Under the pieces are notes generated by a model. The model did not search any database and was not told the DNA's origin. It was given only the letters and a program-made list of their open reading frames with translations. Positions 22,032-33,512 of a stretch of DNA of 64,000 nucleotides are shown piece after piece. The stretch is taken from NCBI GenBank assembly GCA_963921935.1, contig OY998185.1, positions 3,822,001 to 3,886,000 on the forward strand, written 5' to 3'. The position numbers were made by a program, and so were the translations under genes. The DNA comes from Galeruca laticollis. Lineage: Eukaryota; Arthropoda; Insecta; Coleoptera; Chrysomelidae. Every line of letters starts with the position of its first letter. The first letter of the stretch is position 1.

Positions 22032-23732
22032 TTAATCTTGGTCCGACTCATCTGAAGTAGCAATGCAATCATCGAGATCTCGGTTATCGCACGGCGAATT
22101 TTCTCCACCATCATCATCTGAGTTTTTTGCTTCATTTTCGTTATTATCTTCATTATTTTTGCAGGTATCTTGTAAAATATCATCAATTTGGAGCGGTGTT
22201 GCGTCTCCAACAAACCATCGAGGTTTCAAGTGATTTTCCTTAAACCAACCACACTCCTCCAGATTAAGTTTAATGCAGTCCGCATCAGTCGCATTTAACC
22301 ACATGGAGTTAATAAATATCGTTCGCAAAATTTTTTGTTTTAGCGACTTCCAGCATGGTGGTATTAGCGTCGAATCAAAACTTTTAATTTTCCTTAAAAA
22401 TTGATTATCACTCTTAACAGCCGCATAAGCTATTCTATATCGAGCATCATTAACAGTGATAAAGTTTTTTACTCCATACGTTAAACACGTAAATTCTTGA
22501 ACAGCTTCCATTTTTTTTCTTAAAAAAAGATCTGCATCATTCGTTAACGACGCGAATACTTTCTAAACTTATTATTTTTTGAAAAAATCTTGAAAGGCTT
22601 AACTTTTCCTTTGTTGTAAAAAGCTGCAGTATAGTCACACCCTGTATAGGCATGAAATGCAGGCAGTGAAAGACACAATTGAGGATCTAGTGTTGACGCC
22701 AACTCGGAACAGCTAATGCAATTAAATTCTCTGTTATTTTGTTTTTTAGACGATGAGCCAGCTAACCAAATTTTTTGTCCGGATTTATGTATATTCCCCA
22801 GAATAATTATCAATACATCGGTATCCGTAGCCTTCACTAATATTTTTGAGTTTTTTGGTGCTTTATAAATATGAAACATAATGCGGGTGTCAGCTTCTTC
22901 ATGGTGACAAAGTAAATCGACCTCTTCTGATTTGATTACGTGTTTATTACTAACACAGTAGGAAAAACATTTCTCTTCAACTGTTATAAAAACTTTTTTG
23001 TTTCCTAAAGCCGTGATCAGAGAATCATTCTCCCAATACTCTGACAGAAACTTGACGATAGCATTTTTGAAGTGGTAATTTTTCATGTGTCCCAAAAAAT
23101 CGTTCGGCCTGGGCTGAAGTGGACCTTTAATTGAATATGGGGTGTCAAATTCTTTATGGTTTTCGCGTTCACAGCTTTTGATAGAATCTGTCAAGTACCT
23201 ATCAAATATAATATGAATTCCGGAAGCAATTGTTAAGCAAAGCTTAATAAGAATCGATTCTACCACTTTATCAAATGTTTTCGGCAAACTTGTTCCAATT
23301 AGATGTAGAAAGTAGAATCCATCAATTATTTCAATATCTACGCTTGGAGGTTGCATTCACGGTTTGTTCTAATGTTAGATCTACCGGTGATCTTGCTAAA
23401 GGAGCCTTGGTTCGTCTAATACCAAATGCTCCACGACGAAATTATTGAACAAGTGGTGAATTCTGTATTTGCAGGTTTACCAGATTACTCAAGTACTTGA
23501 GAGCCCATCTAGCATAATTAGGTTGATTAAAGCTAAAGAACAAATCGGACATTTCATAAATTGAATCCAAATATAATTCAAAATTATTACTCCGTATGCT
23601 TCGTGAAAATCGTAGGAACAGGTTGATAAACTCGCAGTATTGTAAATAAAATTGAGCTGTCTTCCCATGTTTCCCATTTAACGTATGTTGACAATAATTC
23701 TTGTAACCTTGAAGAACTTTATCAATTAAATC
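22032..23732 (-). pseudogene. Remnant of a repetitive protein family with XPG/FEN1-like (PIN-fold) motifs
   Basis: Minus strand, three blocks. (1) 23732-23336, in frame with the Gypsy RT: 'GKHGKTAQFYLQYCEFINL', 'SFNQPNYARWALKYLSNL', a stop at 23442, then 'SPVDLTLEQTVNA'. (2) 23356-22544: 'CHHEEADTRIMFHIY', 'VKATDTDVLIIILGN' and 'FHAYTGCDYTAAFYNKGKV'. (3) 22511-22032 after a 1-base shift near 22560: 'FTCLTYGVKNF' and an acidic tail. I know this block order from multicopy uncharacterised proteins of arthropods and other animals. The E-A-D, D-T-D and G-C-D-Y pattern resembles the acidic metal site and helix-turn of XPG/FEN1-type PIN nucleases; that is inference. A large internal deletion lies between blocks 1 and 2, and the N-terminus is missing. 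Confidence 0.65.
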
Positions 23733-24833
23733 AGCCTCAATTGTTTCTGGATCGGGTGAAATTCCTTCGTGTGTTATTACGTATCCCAAATATTTCACTT
23801 TTTGTAGTAAGAAGCTGCACTTTTTTGGTTTCAGTTTTATATTTGCTAGTTGAAGTCTCTCCAGAATGTTTTCTATTCTTTCTATATGTTCTAGCTCTCC
23901 TGTATAGGTAAAGACAATAATATCGTCTAGGTATACCATGCAACTGGTTCCGGTTAATCCTGCTAGCGTTGTATTCATAAATCTTTGAAAAGTCGCTGGT
24001 GCGTTGACTAGGCCAAATGGCATTTTTGTGTACTCATAATGACCATGGAACCTACTAAAGCCTGTAAGAGGGATGTCTTCTTCTTCCATGTCAATTTGAT
24101 ATGCTTCTGCTACATCTATTACTGATAAAAGTGTCTTTGTTCCTGCTTTATAGCCTTGTAGTAGGTCCGATATGTTAGGCAACGGATAGTATTCCTTCTT
24201 TGTTACCGCGTTTAGGCCTCGATAATCAATGCACATTCTTACTTTCTCTGTTCCATCCGCTTTCTTTTTTACTACTAGGACTACGGGGGCCGACCATGGG
24301 CTTGATGATGGCCGGATTATTCCTCCGTCTAGTAACCTGTCAATTTCGGTCTTCAATGTTTCCCGTTGTTGATATGGGATTCTATAGGGAGCTTTGCAAA
24401 TTGGCTGGGCTCCTGTTTCTAGTGCGATTGCATGCTTTAATTTGGTTGTGCTTGTCAGAATTTCATCCTCGTCTTGAAATAAGTGATGATATTTCCTTAG
24501 AAGGCTTGTTAGCTTCTCTTTCGCTTCTTGTGACAAATTTGACATATAAAAGCCTTCCTCTATCCATCTATTATTTGATACATCAAATTTTGCAATCACT
24601 TGTGGTTCTATTTTTGGCTCTTGCTCTTCCTCGCATTTGTATGCTTTACCTATTTTCTCTCCCTTCCTTAGTTGTACTTCATTAAACGATGCATTTATTA
24701 TTCTCACCGGAATCATTTCCTTGTTTGGTACTAACGTATTTGCCATGCGTATAAAGCTGTTACCCTTACTTGTGGCTTCACATACAATGTTTATGCTTTG
24801 GATCTCCTTTACCAATTTTGCCAGTGTGCACAC
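23442..24833 (-). pseudogene. 463-codon chimeric ORF: Ty3/Gypsy reverse transcriptase fused to the 22-23.7 kb family
   Basis: Residues 1-367 are Gypsy pol. A linker is followed by the RT with 'HAIALETGAQPICKAPYRIP', 'GIIRPSSSPWSAPVVLVVKK', 'RMCIDYRGLNAVTKKEYYPL', 'KMPFGLVNAPATFQRFMN', 'CMVYLDDIIVF' (YLDD box) and 'KVKYLGYVITHEGI'. The conserved RT motifs are present and in order. At about residue 367 (near 23732) Gypsy similarity stops, and the remaining ~95 residues match the uncharacterised family described at 22032-23732, without a frame change. RNase H and integrase are absent. The start at 24833 is only the first Met of the open stretch; pol continues upstream in another frame. Confidence 0.8.
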
Positions 24834-25770
24834 CTCAGTTCTAGGTGGTATGAGTAGTGCCTTATCTAAAATGATATCCGTCTCTGTGCGTGATGTTTCT
24901 CTTTCTTCCGTATTGTTTGGGTTGTCATTAACCTCTCTTTTTGTTATTTTCGTGGATAGTTGTTCTTTTTGTTAATTTCCTGCCGATTGGTTTAATAAGT
25001 CTGTTTTGTGTTTTTTTTATATCTCTTTTTTTGCTTTTGGTAATTTAGCCTCCCTTCTTGTTTTCCTTCATGACTTCTGATGTTTCCTGCGGTCGTATGA
25101 AATTTTTTACTGTTGATAACCAGTTTTCCCATTCTTTTCCTGATGTCACAGGTTTTCTTTCTTCTTCTGTGTTGTTTCTTTGTTGTCTTGGCTGTGCTGA
25201 CTGTTTCTTCTGTTTTTGCTTCATTAACCTCCCTACTGTATCCAACCATTGTTCCCAGTCTTCATTTTTGCTTACTTTATCATCTTGGACTGACATCATT
25301 TCCATTACTTCCTTGGTTGACCTCATTAGTATCTTTTGTCCCCATAGTAGTAGCGACGGTTCTCTTTTGTAAGATATTTCCACTTCTTGTTGAGCTAAGA
25401 AATATCTCCCAAGTAATACTTCTACGTCCTTAAGCATTTTGTCGTCACATACTATTAGTTCGAATGACGTTCCGACTCCTTCTGTTTCTATGTTTGCTTT
25501 TGTTGTTCCATGTAGTCGTATTTCATGTCCCGTGATTCATCTTAAGCATAATGATTGAATGTCTTCACTATACATTTCCGTTGGCTCCACTAGTGACTGT
25601 CTTATAAGTGAATAGGAGCCTCTTGTATCTATCAAGCATGTTCTCAGCACTCAATTAATTTTTAGGGACACCGTGTATGGTATTTGCTTTGTCCTGTAAA
25701 AATGTGAAATGCCGGTTTTTATTCCCCTTGTTGTTTCTCTTTTGTGGCTCGCTAGATGGACCTTCCTACG
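24834..25770 (-). pseudogene. Ty3/Gypsy protease and linker remnant
   Basis: On the minus strand near 25650-25600 the frame reads 'CLIDTRGSYSLIRQSLV', an aspartic-protease active site in which the usual D-T-G/S is D-T-R. It continues after a stop with 'GTSFELIVCDDKMLKDVEVL' and 'LLGRYFL', the usual flap and C-terminal protease region. A 130-codon frame (25437-25045) with Trp/Glu-rich repeats ('EDWEQWLDTVGRLM', 'KEWENWLSTVKNFI') follows as linker towards RT. The mutated active site and frame breaks indicate a dead copy. Confidence 0.7.
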
Positions 25771-26909
25771 GCCTTATCTAATCTAAAAAATGTTCCTGAG
25801 ACGCGTTGTTTCCTGCATTGTTGTTGTTGGTGTTTTGTCTGTTTTTCCACCAGCCGTTTTGCCTGCCACTGGGATTTGCGGCCGTGTTTTTCCTTTGATC
25901 ATTACTATTGGGTGGACGTCTGTTTTGATACTGGTTATTGTATCCCCTCGACGTGTTGCATTCTTTAGCTCAGTGCCCTTGTTTTCCACATCGAAAACAA
26001 GCATTTTCCTGCTGCCCTCTTACTTTTTGTTCGTTTGCACGGTACTCGGTTTTCAGGTGGTTCGCTTTTCTGCAGTGTTGACATTTCCTTATTTGAGTGG
26101 GCTGTTTTGCTCTTCACTCGTTTGTCCAAGGGTTTGTTTTTCCACAGGTATAACATTTCCTTTGTGGGTTGTGCGTTTCTGTTTTTCTTTTCTCGTGGTT
26201 ATCTGTCCTACATATGTTGCACCATCTGTCTCGTCCCATGTACGCTACTGTGTCAGAATTTGTTTTTCCTCTTAGCATCATTTGGGTCATTTCCTGTAGA
26301 GCCACTATTTCTTCTGCTTTCTCCAGGTCGAGATGTGGTTCCTTTAACAATAATACTCCTGTCTCTTTCATCAGTCCTTCCTATGCCCCATTTTAAATTA
26401 ATTTAATACTAGATCCTTGTTTCCTTTTTTCAATCCTGGAATTTCGTCCTGTGACGCTCCAACTATGTCATCTTCCAGAGCCTTCGCCGCTAGAAGCCGC
26501 AACCGCGTAGTGAAATCAGCTACCGATTCGTCGTGTCGTTGGTAACAACTACTAAGCCTCAATAAATTATTGCCCGGTAAACATTTCGGAGTAAATTACG
26601 TATTAATTTTTCTTTAAGTTCAAAGTAATCTAAGTTATCTAATGTTGTATCAGATTTAAAGTATTGATAGGCAGCGCCTGTTAATTTAGATTTTAAAATG
26701 TTTAATGTGTTATCTTGTGGCCAGTTATCTAGCCTGGAGCGTTGCTCCAATTTTTCAAAATATCTAACAGCATCCTTGCCGTTAAAATCAGGTAATGTTG
26801 CCGCAATTACCCCTAATGGTTGGGGGGGCAGTTGCACTACCAGTGGTCCTGAAGCCGTTGCAGATTCTGAAGTTTGTTGATTAGCACCTATATTAGTGTT
26901 AGTAGGCAT
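25771..26909 (-). pseudogene. Ty3/Gypsy gag remnant
   Basis: Begins at 26909 with 'MPTNTNIGANQQTSES' and a gag segment 'GVIAATLPDFNGKDAVRYF' and 'LTGAAYQYFKSDTTLDNL', resembling the gag of several insect Gypsy elements. Downstream are zinc-knuckle remnants ('KCYTCGKTNPWTNE' near 26130, another around 26000 with 'NKGTELKNATRRG') and an Asn-rich stretch ending near 25780. Frames shift repeatedly. Long plus-strand frames in 24200-26400 are shadows of this coding sequence. Confidence 0.7.
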
Positions 26910-27656
26910 TTTTTTGTAGTTTGGTATATTTTATTTAAAAAGCACACAGCACTAAATTATCTTACCTTTTGACGAATCTTCTGAAAAAAAATCAAAAATA
27001 TGGGGAAGGGGGTTGTGAGTTGGTTTGGTTGGGTTTCGCCTATTTTGCGGTTTTTTTGAGGTTAAGTACCTCCAGAGTTGTATTTTACTTTGTTTAAATT
27101 ATTTTGAATTTATACAGAACATAATTTCTATAACTTTGTATATTTGCTTAATTAGAATATATGAAGCCGGTCCTGTTCTATTAAATACTTGGTTTTGTAT
27201 GAGAATTACTATGTCCTTGTTGTGTTTATTTTCTTACGATAGACATTAAAATTGTGTCGTTATATTTTTTCAAATTACTAATATTATTCTATTAATAGCA
27301 TTTTACAGAAGGTAGTAGGTAAATGGCACTTAACTATGTTTTCTAACTTGATAACTGTGAATAGAATTGAACTAACTAGACTTTATTTCTTATTTTCACT
27401 TTGAATATAAATTGTTATTTATACTCTAAATTCTAAATAATTTCTAAATTTGTCAGATACTTATATGTACTATTAACTTGTTCTTCGGTTTCCTAGCAAT
27501 ATGAGGAATGTGGTAATGACGTAACCCTTTCCTACAGATAAATTATGATGGACGGACCCAAAGACTCTGAAAAACATGCACAAACCGCTTCAGGAAAGAT
27601 TTAATGCCCAAAACTGACGACCCTAAAAAAAATCCGAAAACCGCTGTCACCAAAAT
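26910..27656. other. Leader of the second Gypsy element
   Basis: AT-rich sequence between gag start and the presumed primer binding site. On the minus strand 'TTTTGGTGACAGCGG' at 27637-27651 follows an LTR-like end ATATTACA at 27656. I recognise no gene. Confidence 0.45.
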
Positions 27657-28500
27657 GTAATATCCCCGATGATAATCCCATGGTGAAGCAGTTATCAACT
27701 CAGCCGATGTTCCTGAGTAGGATTATTTTTTCGACTTTGTCTGGTCTAGATCCAGTGTGTTTTGCAGTAGCTGTGCTACACGTCAGGCAGGGTGTGATTC
27801 TTCATCACGCACACTGTTCTTGGTCTAGCAGATGCTATGGTCCTTAAGGCACTGTGTTGCGCAATTACTAGACCCTGGTTAAAGAAAACTCCGTTGTCAC
27901 TCCTTAGTTGACCAAAGTATTCCACATTTACGCCATTCGGCATGTTCACCTCAGGTAGGTCCTTAGCCTTGCCTGAGTATGGATTTTTTCTCGACCTTCT
28001 CTGGTCTAGATCCAGTGTGTTCTGCGCCAGCAGTGACACCTCGTGCATGATGTGATTCTTCACCACGCACACTGGTCTTGATCTAGTAGAAGCTCTGGTC
28101 CCGAAGGCTCTATGCTGCGCGATACTAGACCCTGCTCGCGAACCGTCATTTCCCCTCCTTGGTATGGTAGCTGAAACGCTTGCCACCGCTCGTGGGGTGT
28201 GGTTCCAGACTACCGGTTTTACCTCTTACGGGGAAATGGTTCTGGACAACCACTGTCACCCTCCCTGGGGTGAGGTTGCACAGATCACCTCGCATGGGGT
28301 ACGGTTGGACAACCGCTGTCACCAAAATGTAATAACCTAAGTAATTCTGTCACCAAATGTGATAACCTAAAAAAAACTGTTCGCCATAAAACTAAAAATA
28401 CCGCTGTCACCACTGCAATAATCAATAGATTCCACTATGATCCTAAATAAAACAAATTCTATCACCAGTTGTAATAACCTAAAAAAACTCTGCTGTCAAA
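27657..28500. repeat. LTR-like block: 260-bp tandem duplication and repeated LTR/PBS junctions
   Basis: Two direct copies of about 260 bp (27711-27970 and 27971-28230) share 'ctggtctagatccagtgtgtt' and following blocks with moderate divergence. After them the junction word 'ctgtcaccaaaatgtaata' (27642) recurs at 28318 and in decayed form near 28346, 28394, 28464 and 28491. The word equals the border between LTR end and primer binding site. The block may be a rearranged LTR region. Confidence 0.6.
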
Positions 28501-29799
28501 ATGTCCCTAATGGACCGAGAAGGCAGCGCAGCTGGATGTCACCACTCACGATTCCGTGGGAAACAGGAGTCGACGGCTCCTGTTAGAAATAGCCGAAAGA
28601 GCTGGCTTCGGCCTTCGCTGCTACCGGTTGTCGTTGGTAATGAGAGGTCTTGTGTTAGGGGGTTACGTCAGTTAGAGGGGTATGCTGAGGAAAAATTTTA
28701 GTTGTAGCTCTTATGTGTATATGTTAGGTATTCCTGCTCTCCTGGTTGAGAAAATAAATTAACCGACAATGATTTCTTAAACGAGTTTAATAAAAAAAAT
28801 AAGAAAAATAAACTACACCAAATTGACAAAGCGTCAGGAATAATCGTATATAGAGTCTTTTGACTGTAATTAAATAAAACCAGTGATAGGATCGAGAGAA
28901 ACTTGAGATACCCTTTTAAATCAACGCGAATGACTCGCAGAATAAAAAGAAATTTGTTATTTTAAAAATAATCGCCAGAACCTGAATATTTTCACGTACC
29001 CTATATATGAAACTTTCATATTAACAATTTAATATTCAACCTCAAATGTGCTCCCTATTCCTAATTCATACGGTGAGATATCACCATTAAATACTCGTAT
29101 GCGATATGAACTATCATAACACAAATTAAATTATATAGATATAATATCATAAAATGCGGGCAATGTTAATAATCTGACCAAAATACAAAAAAAAATCATC
29201 ATACACAGTTAGTATAATTTTGAAATCAGACTTACCAATTCCCGGACTGGGTGTTCACAAAAACGCCGACGGACACGATTCGCGTTTCGAACAAAAAAGA
29301 AACCCTTTCAGAGCGCGTATAGTAGACGCTCCCTTGTAATCTTCATTTCCCCTTTCGAAAAAAAAATTATACCAGATTGTTAAAACACTATTTTAATTAT
29401 AAATTACTGAAACTCAGGACTCCTCAAAAACCGCTATCCGCGAAACCCAAAAAAAAACTAGACCGTTCCCGACCGCGAGTTTTTACCAACTACTCCTCAA
29501 ATGTTACACCTTCGCCGTTTTCGACCTTTCTCCCTAGTCAGCAATCTTTTTTTTTTTTTGTACCTGTTACTTTTTGATTGGTGGAACTTATCGTTCGACG
29601 TAATTGTGTAATAGGTTTTTTACCTCGATTAACAATTGAATTTTTATTTGATTCTGCAAAATTTCGTTATTTTGACGCAATTATTATTTCCGGTTAAAAT
29701 ATTATTTTTGTCTTTCTGCAACCAGACAGACTGCTTAGATAAGTGTTTTTTCATTGTGAACGACCGCTTTCTATAGTTTAAACGTTATAATGTAAAAAG
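28501..29799. other. Unassigned sequence
   Basis: The first 200 bp are relatively GC-rich with an open 66-codon plus-strand frame of unknown meaning. The rest is AT-rich. No known domain. It may be LTR or flanking sequence of the second Gypsy element. Confidence 0.35.
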
Positions 29800-30540
29800 T
29801 AATTTGTTATACAGGATGATTCTCCCCATGTTTCTTATTTTGGTATTTATTACATAGGTTTAACAAAGGTTTAGAGAGTTTTTTCGAGTGTTGAATTATT
29901 TGTCGAAATGAATGTGTTGAGTGTGCTTGACTAAAATTAACATAGAGTTTTCTAACTCTTCGGCTTATAGACTTTCTGACGACTGTTTTGAAGACGACAC
30001 GACGGCTTGGTGTGAAAGAATCGTAATACATAAGCTAATATACGTAGAATTTTGGATAAAGCAGAATGATTCTTGAGAAGAGAATTTTTCGTTCTTCTTT
30101 AGCGGGAAGCTCAATGGGTCCTGATATCGACGTGTCAAGAAAGCAAAATGAGAGTAAGAAACGTGGTCCATCTATCCAACTACTCTTTGCTAAGAATTCT
30201 TGGGGTATGAAACCGCGAAATGCAACATCTGCTGCCTTCTGATGAGTGGTAACATATTTCCATGAGTCACTAGGGATTTTTCACTGAATAAATGAAATTA
30301 TGTTTTCCACAAATGTTTTAATTCGATGAGGGAAGAATTTATCCAGTGTATGACGATTTTAGAGTATGACCAATCCTGAACGGACTTTACATTGATTGTA
30401 CAAACATTCAAAATATACGAAATCATCTTAGACAATAGGACAACGGCACAAAGTTTCAATCGGGGAATAGTTAGCTTATTTTTCAGTGGAGCGACTTTCA
30501 AATTGGCACACATATCTATAAAAGTGAGAGCAGGTTGATT
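29800..30540 (-). pseudogene. BEL/Pao pol remnant, RNase H region and beyond
   Basis: The minus-strand frame 30513-30298 reads 'MCANLKVAPLKNKLTIPRLK' and 'LCAVVLLSKMISYILN', the highly typical 'K(S/T)RVAPLKxxTIPRLEL' start of the RNase H region in BEL/Pao elements, followed by 'VQDWSYSKIVIHWI', where the usual W-T-D-S has lost its Asp. Further on (30290-30060) shifted frames give 'MLHFAVSYPKNS' and 'MDHVSYSHF', corresponding to 'NPADxxSRGxxP' and 'WxxGPxxL' of the family. The part below 30000 is weakly supported. It continues the BEL remnant at 32585-33465. Confidence 0.7.
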
Positions 30541-30569
30541 TTCAGAGTAAAACGCGTTACATAAAAGAG

Positions 30570-31110
30570 GATATAATAAAGAAATGCATTAGTTTTGACA
30601 TTGATTTTAAGAATCCTCGTAATTTTTTGCCAATTGAAGAAATGTACTTTGGAGCTGCCTTAAGTAATACTTCAGTACCAGCCAATGTTTTACATTATGT
30701 AAAGATCAAATGTCTTGACTTTTATATAGAGAGTGTGTATCAGATACTATCAAGCTTTTAATTAAAAAATTCGGCATTATCGCTATTACAATTTATCGAA
30801 CCTGCAGTTGTTCAATCAAAAAAAATCAAGACTATAGCAGATCTTTATTTATATTTTCCACATTTAATTGATAATATTCAAGAAATCGATACACAATGGC
30901 GATTACTACGCAATTTGGAATTTGATAATTTTCATTTAAATGACGATGCTGTTATTTTATTTTGGACAACTGTGTCAAAGATTCAATTAAGTAGCGATCA
31001 AAAACAATTTACGCTACTTAGTAATTTAGTTTTTAATTTACTTTGTTTGCCACATTCTAGCGCAAACGCTAAGAGCCAGAAGTATGACAGGAAAAAATAA
31101 AGGGCCAACA
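30570..31110 (+). pseudogene. hAT-type transposase C-terminal relic (first)
   Basis: The plus strand encodes 'KIKTIADLYLYFPHLIDNI' and the frame 30915-31100 ending in 'NLLCLPHSSANAKSQKYD'. The block 'LLxLPHSxAxxER' is the C-terminal dimerisation region of one branch of hAT-like domesticated or transposon proteins. Here the glutamate is replaced and a stop follows. It is a short relic lying inside the BEL/Pao remnant. Confidence 0.65.
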
Positions 31111-31189
31111 ACGATTCTTCAGAGCAAAATAAACCACTAAATTCTGCATAATACATCAAGAAGCGCCAAACATTTCCGGCCGAAATAGT

Positions 31190-32165
31190 TGAGGTTATGA
31201 ATTTTGTAATCAAAATTGTTAATAACATCTGGTCAAAAGCACTCTATCATCGCCAGATTAATGAATTGTTAAATGAAATATTCCTCAGTATTCCGACCTC
31301 CTTCTTCATAATAAAGTGCGAGGGCTTTCCAAAGGTAAGGTGTTGAAACGTTTTGCTTTGAGCTTGAATGAAATAAATACATTCCTAAATGAAAAAGGCA
31401 TTAATCACCCTGAATTAAGGAGCGACAAATGGTTGCAATCATTTTACTTCATGGTGGAGCGAAATTAAATGAACTAAATCTAAAATTGCAAGGAAAGGGA
31501 AACCCAACCTATATTTTGGTACAAGAATTGGTTTGGTTTGAAGAAAAATTAATTCTCTTTGCATAGGATATTCAGAGTGGTAAATTACTTCATTTTCAAT
31601 TTTTAAAGCAATATAGCGATAAAACCAGTGCAACTGTTGACACAAATTACTTCAGCACACTAAAAAATTAATGATGAATTTGCTGACAGATTTGAGCAAT
31701 TCAAAACCAACAAAACTACTCTAGCATTCATAGTAAATCCTCTCAACACAAATAGTAACGAAATCTACATTGAGCCATTTGGAATTTAAACTGGATATCT
31801 AGAAATGCAATTGATCGATTTAAAAAGTAAAGCTTTGTGGAGTGGAAAATTTACAGAGTTGAAAAGCTAGTTAGAAGAGTTGGAGGTTCAGAAATGTATG
31901 AAGGTAACACAACAAAAGTGGACAGCTCTGAAAGAAATGCCGCGAGTTGAGACTCTCATATTCGACGCATATACTAGTCTCCAGATTGCTACAGTGAGGT
32001 GAAGAATTGGCATTTGGAGTGCTGACTATCTTCGGATCGACAATTTCGTGCGAGCAAGCGTCCTCTTCCATGAATATAATTAAAAGTAAAGTAAGAAGCC
32101 AACTAACAAGTGAAAAATTAGAGTCATGTTTGAAAATTAAAACAACAAGTTATTAGCCAAATTTA
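31190..32165 (+). pseudogene. hAT-type transposase relic (ZBED/GTF2IRD2-like)
   Basis: Interrupted plus-strand frames give 'LSKGKVLKRFALSLNEINTF', 'KGINHPELRSDKWLQSFYFM', 'DRFEQFKTNKTTLAFIVNPL', 'EIYIEPFGI' and 'CMKVTQQKWTALKEMPR', and near 32040 the helix with 'SSMNIIKSKVRSQLTSEKLE'. This is the order seen in hAT-derived ZBED/GTF2IRD2/EPM2AIP1-like proteins. Many stops and shifts. It is a different hAT lineage from the relic just upstream, which ends in another version of the dimerisation region. Confidence 0.7.
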
Positions 32166-32584
32166 TCCAAGCTTTGTAGAACCATGCAAAGCCAATGCTC
32201 CCATTGATTTGTATGCTCAAATGTATGTTATTGTTTTTTAGCGTTTTTAAATGAAATTCAAGGTCTCTAGTTTTTTTTTATTTTAAGTACAAGTTACATT
32301 GTTTAGTAAAGTTTAAATTTTCTACTTGAATAACCATGCAAAGTCATTGCTCCTATTGAATTTGCCCAATTGTTTGTTATTGAAGTACAAGTTAGGGGTG
32401 TGAGTGAATGTTTAATTGCTTTACTTGAATAATTATCTAATAATTCCGTATAAATGTGTATTTATATTATCTAATTTGTTGTGAAAAACACTAGAAATAT
32501 ATAAATAAATAGATATTTTTTCTTATGAATAAAAGATTAGTTTTGTACCAAAAAACTTTATTTATGCGAGTACTATTTGTTATT
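32166..32584. other. AT-rich tail next to hAT relic
   Basis: No gene. Contains 'gaaattcaaggtctctag' near 32253, related to a word in the fold-back element at 20350. Probably the 3' flank of the hAT relic inside BEL/Pao. Confidence 0.4.
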
Positions 32585-33465
32585 GGCAATTGCCGACTCC
32601 TGCATTAGGGCGATCAAGTCTTGTAAAAGAAATTGAGCTTCGTCGAGAGTATTAGCTCAGAAAACAAAATCGTCAATATATAAACAATAATTGAAGCGGC
32701 TTTAGGAAAGCGGGATTATTCATCGATAGCTAATTCTCGAAGGGGTAGCCAATGCTAAATAAGGGGCGGAGCTTACTCCATACGTAACTGTGACAAGACG
32801 ATATTCTTGAATTTCTTTTTCAGGTGAGAAACGATAAAAAATTCATTGATAGTCTCGAAATTCGGGGGAAATGAGGATCATTCTGTACACTTGTTAGAAA
32901 TAGAAACAATATCTTGTTGAAGTTTGGGTCCGACATATAAACAATTGTTAAGAGAGTTGACATTTGGAGTTTTAGCTGAAGCTTCGAAAACTACCCTTAG
33001 CTTTGTCGATACACTATTAGGTTTCCCGACACATTGGTGAGGAAGATAATGTTGTCCTTTACCTAGTTCGTTTTTGGGTACCAATTCCATACGATTTAAC
33101 TCGAGATATTCCTGACTGAAGTCGGAATACTGTTTACGCAAATCGGGCTGTTTGATCAGACGATACTCAAGAGAGTAAAATCGTAAAGCTAAATCACGTA
33201 TACTAGGAATATGGCTAGTTTCTGGGACATCTTCAACCTCCCAGAATTTTTGTATAATGTTATCTAGAGGTGCATCATTCACCAGTTCACAAAATAGAGA
33301 AGTGACGGATGGTCTTTGGGTCACAACCTGGCCGCTAAGAATATAACCGAATACGGTGTTAAGGGCATTAGATTCACCGGGGTTTTCCGAGTTTTTTCCG
33401 GATAACAACAATTTGGAAAATAGATCTGCACCTAACAATAGTTCAATTGGGCCTGGAACATTAAA
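32585..33465 (-). pseudogene. BEL/Pao protease C-terminus and reverse transcriptase remnant
   Basis: On the minus strand 'VPGPIELLLGADLFSKLLL' and 'LNTVFGYILSGQV' are the end of the BEL/Pao protease. Then come 'FWEVEDVPET', 'HYLPHQCVGKPNSVSTKLRV' and 'VFEASAKTPNVNSLNNCLYV' with 'GPKLQQDI', the RT N-terminal block. After a stop near 32878, shifted frames continue with 'YGVSSAPYLALAT' and the catalytic box 'YCLYIDDFVFWANTLDEAQ' near 32690. A deletion or insertion then leads into the hAT relics, and BEL/Pao sequence resumes at 30540. The element is truncated at both ends. Confidence 0.82.
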
Positions 33466-33512
33466 GTTTATTGAATAAAACTTTTGTTGTATTTCGTGTA
33501 AATTTTAAAATC

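Noticed and set aside
24200..26406. Long hydrophobic plus-strand open frames resembling membrane proteins
   Set aside because: Antisense shadows of the minus-strand Gypsy gag-pol; the C/T-rich strand gives Leu/Phe/Val-rich translations by composition.
29807..30171. Two overlapping minus-strand frames as a novel small gene
   Set aside because: Parts read as shifted BEL/Pao pol sequence; the rest has no support.
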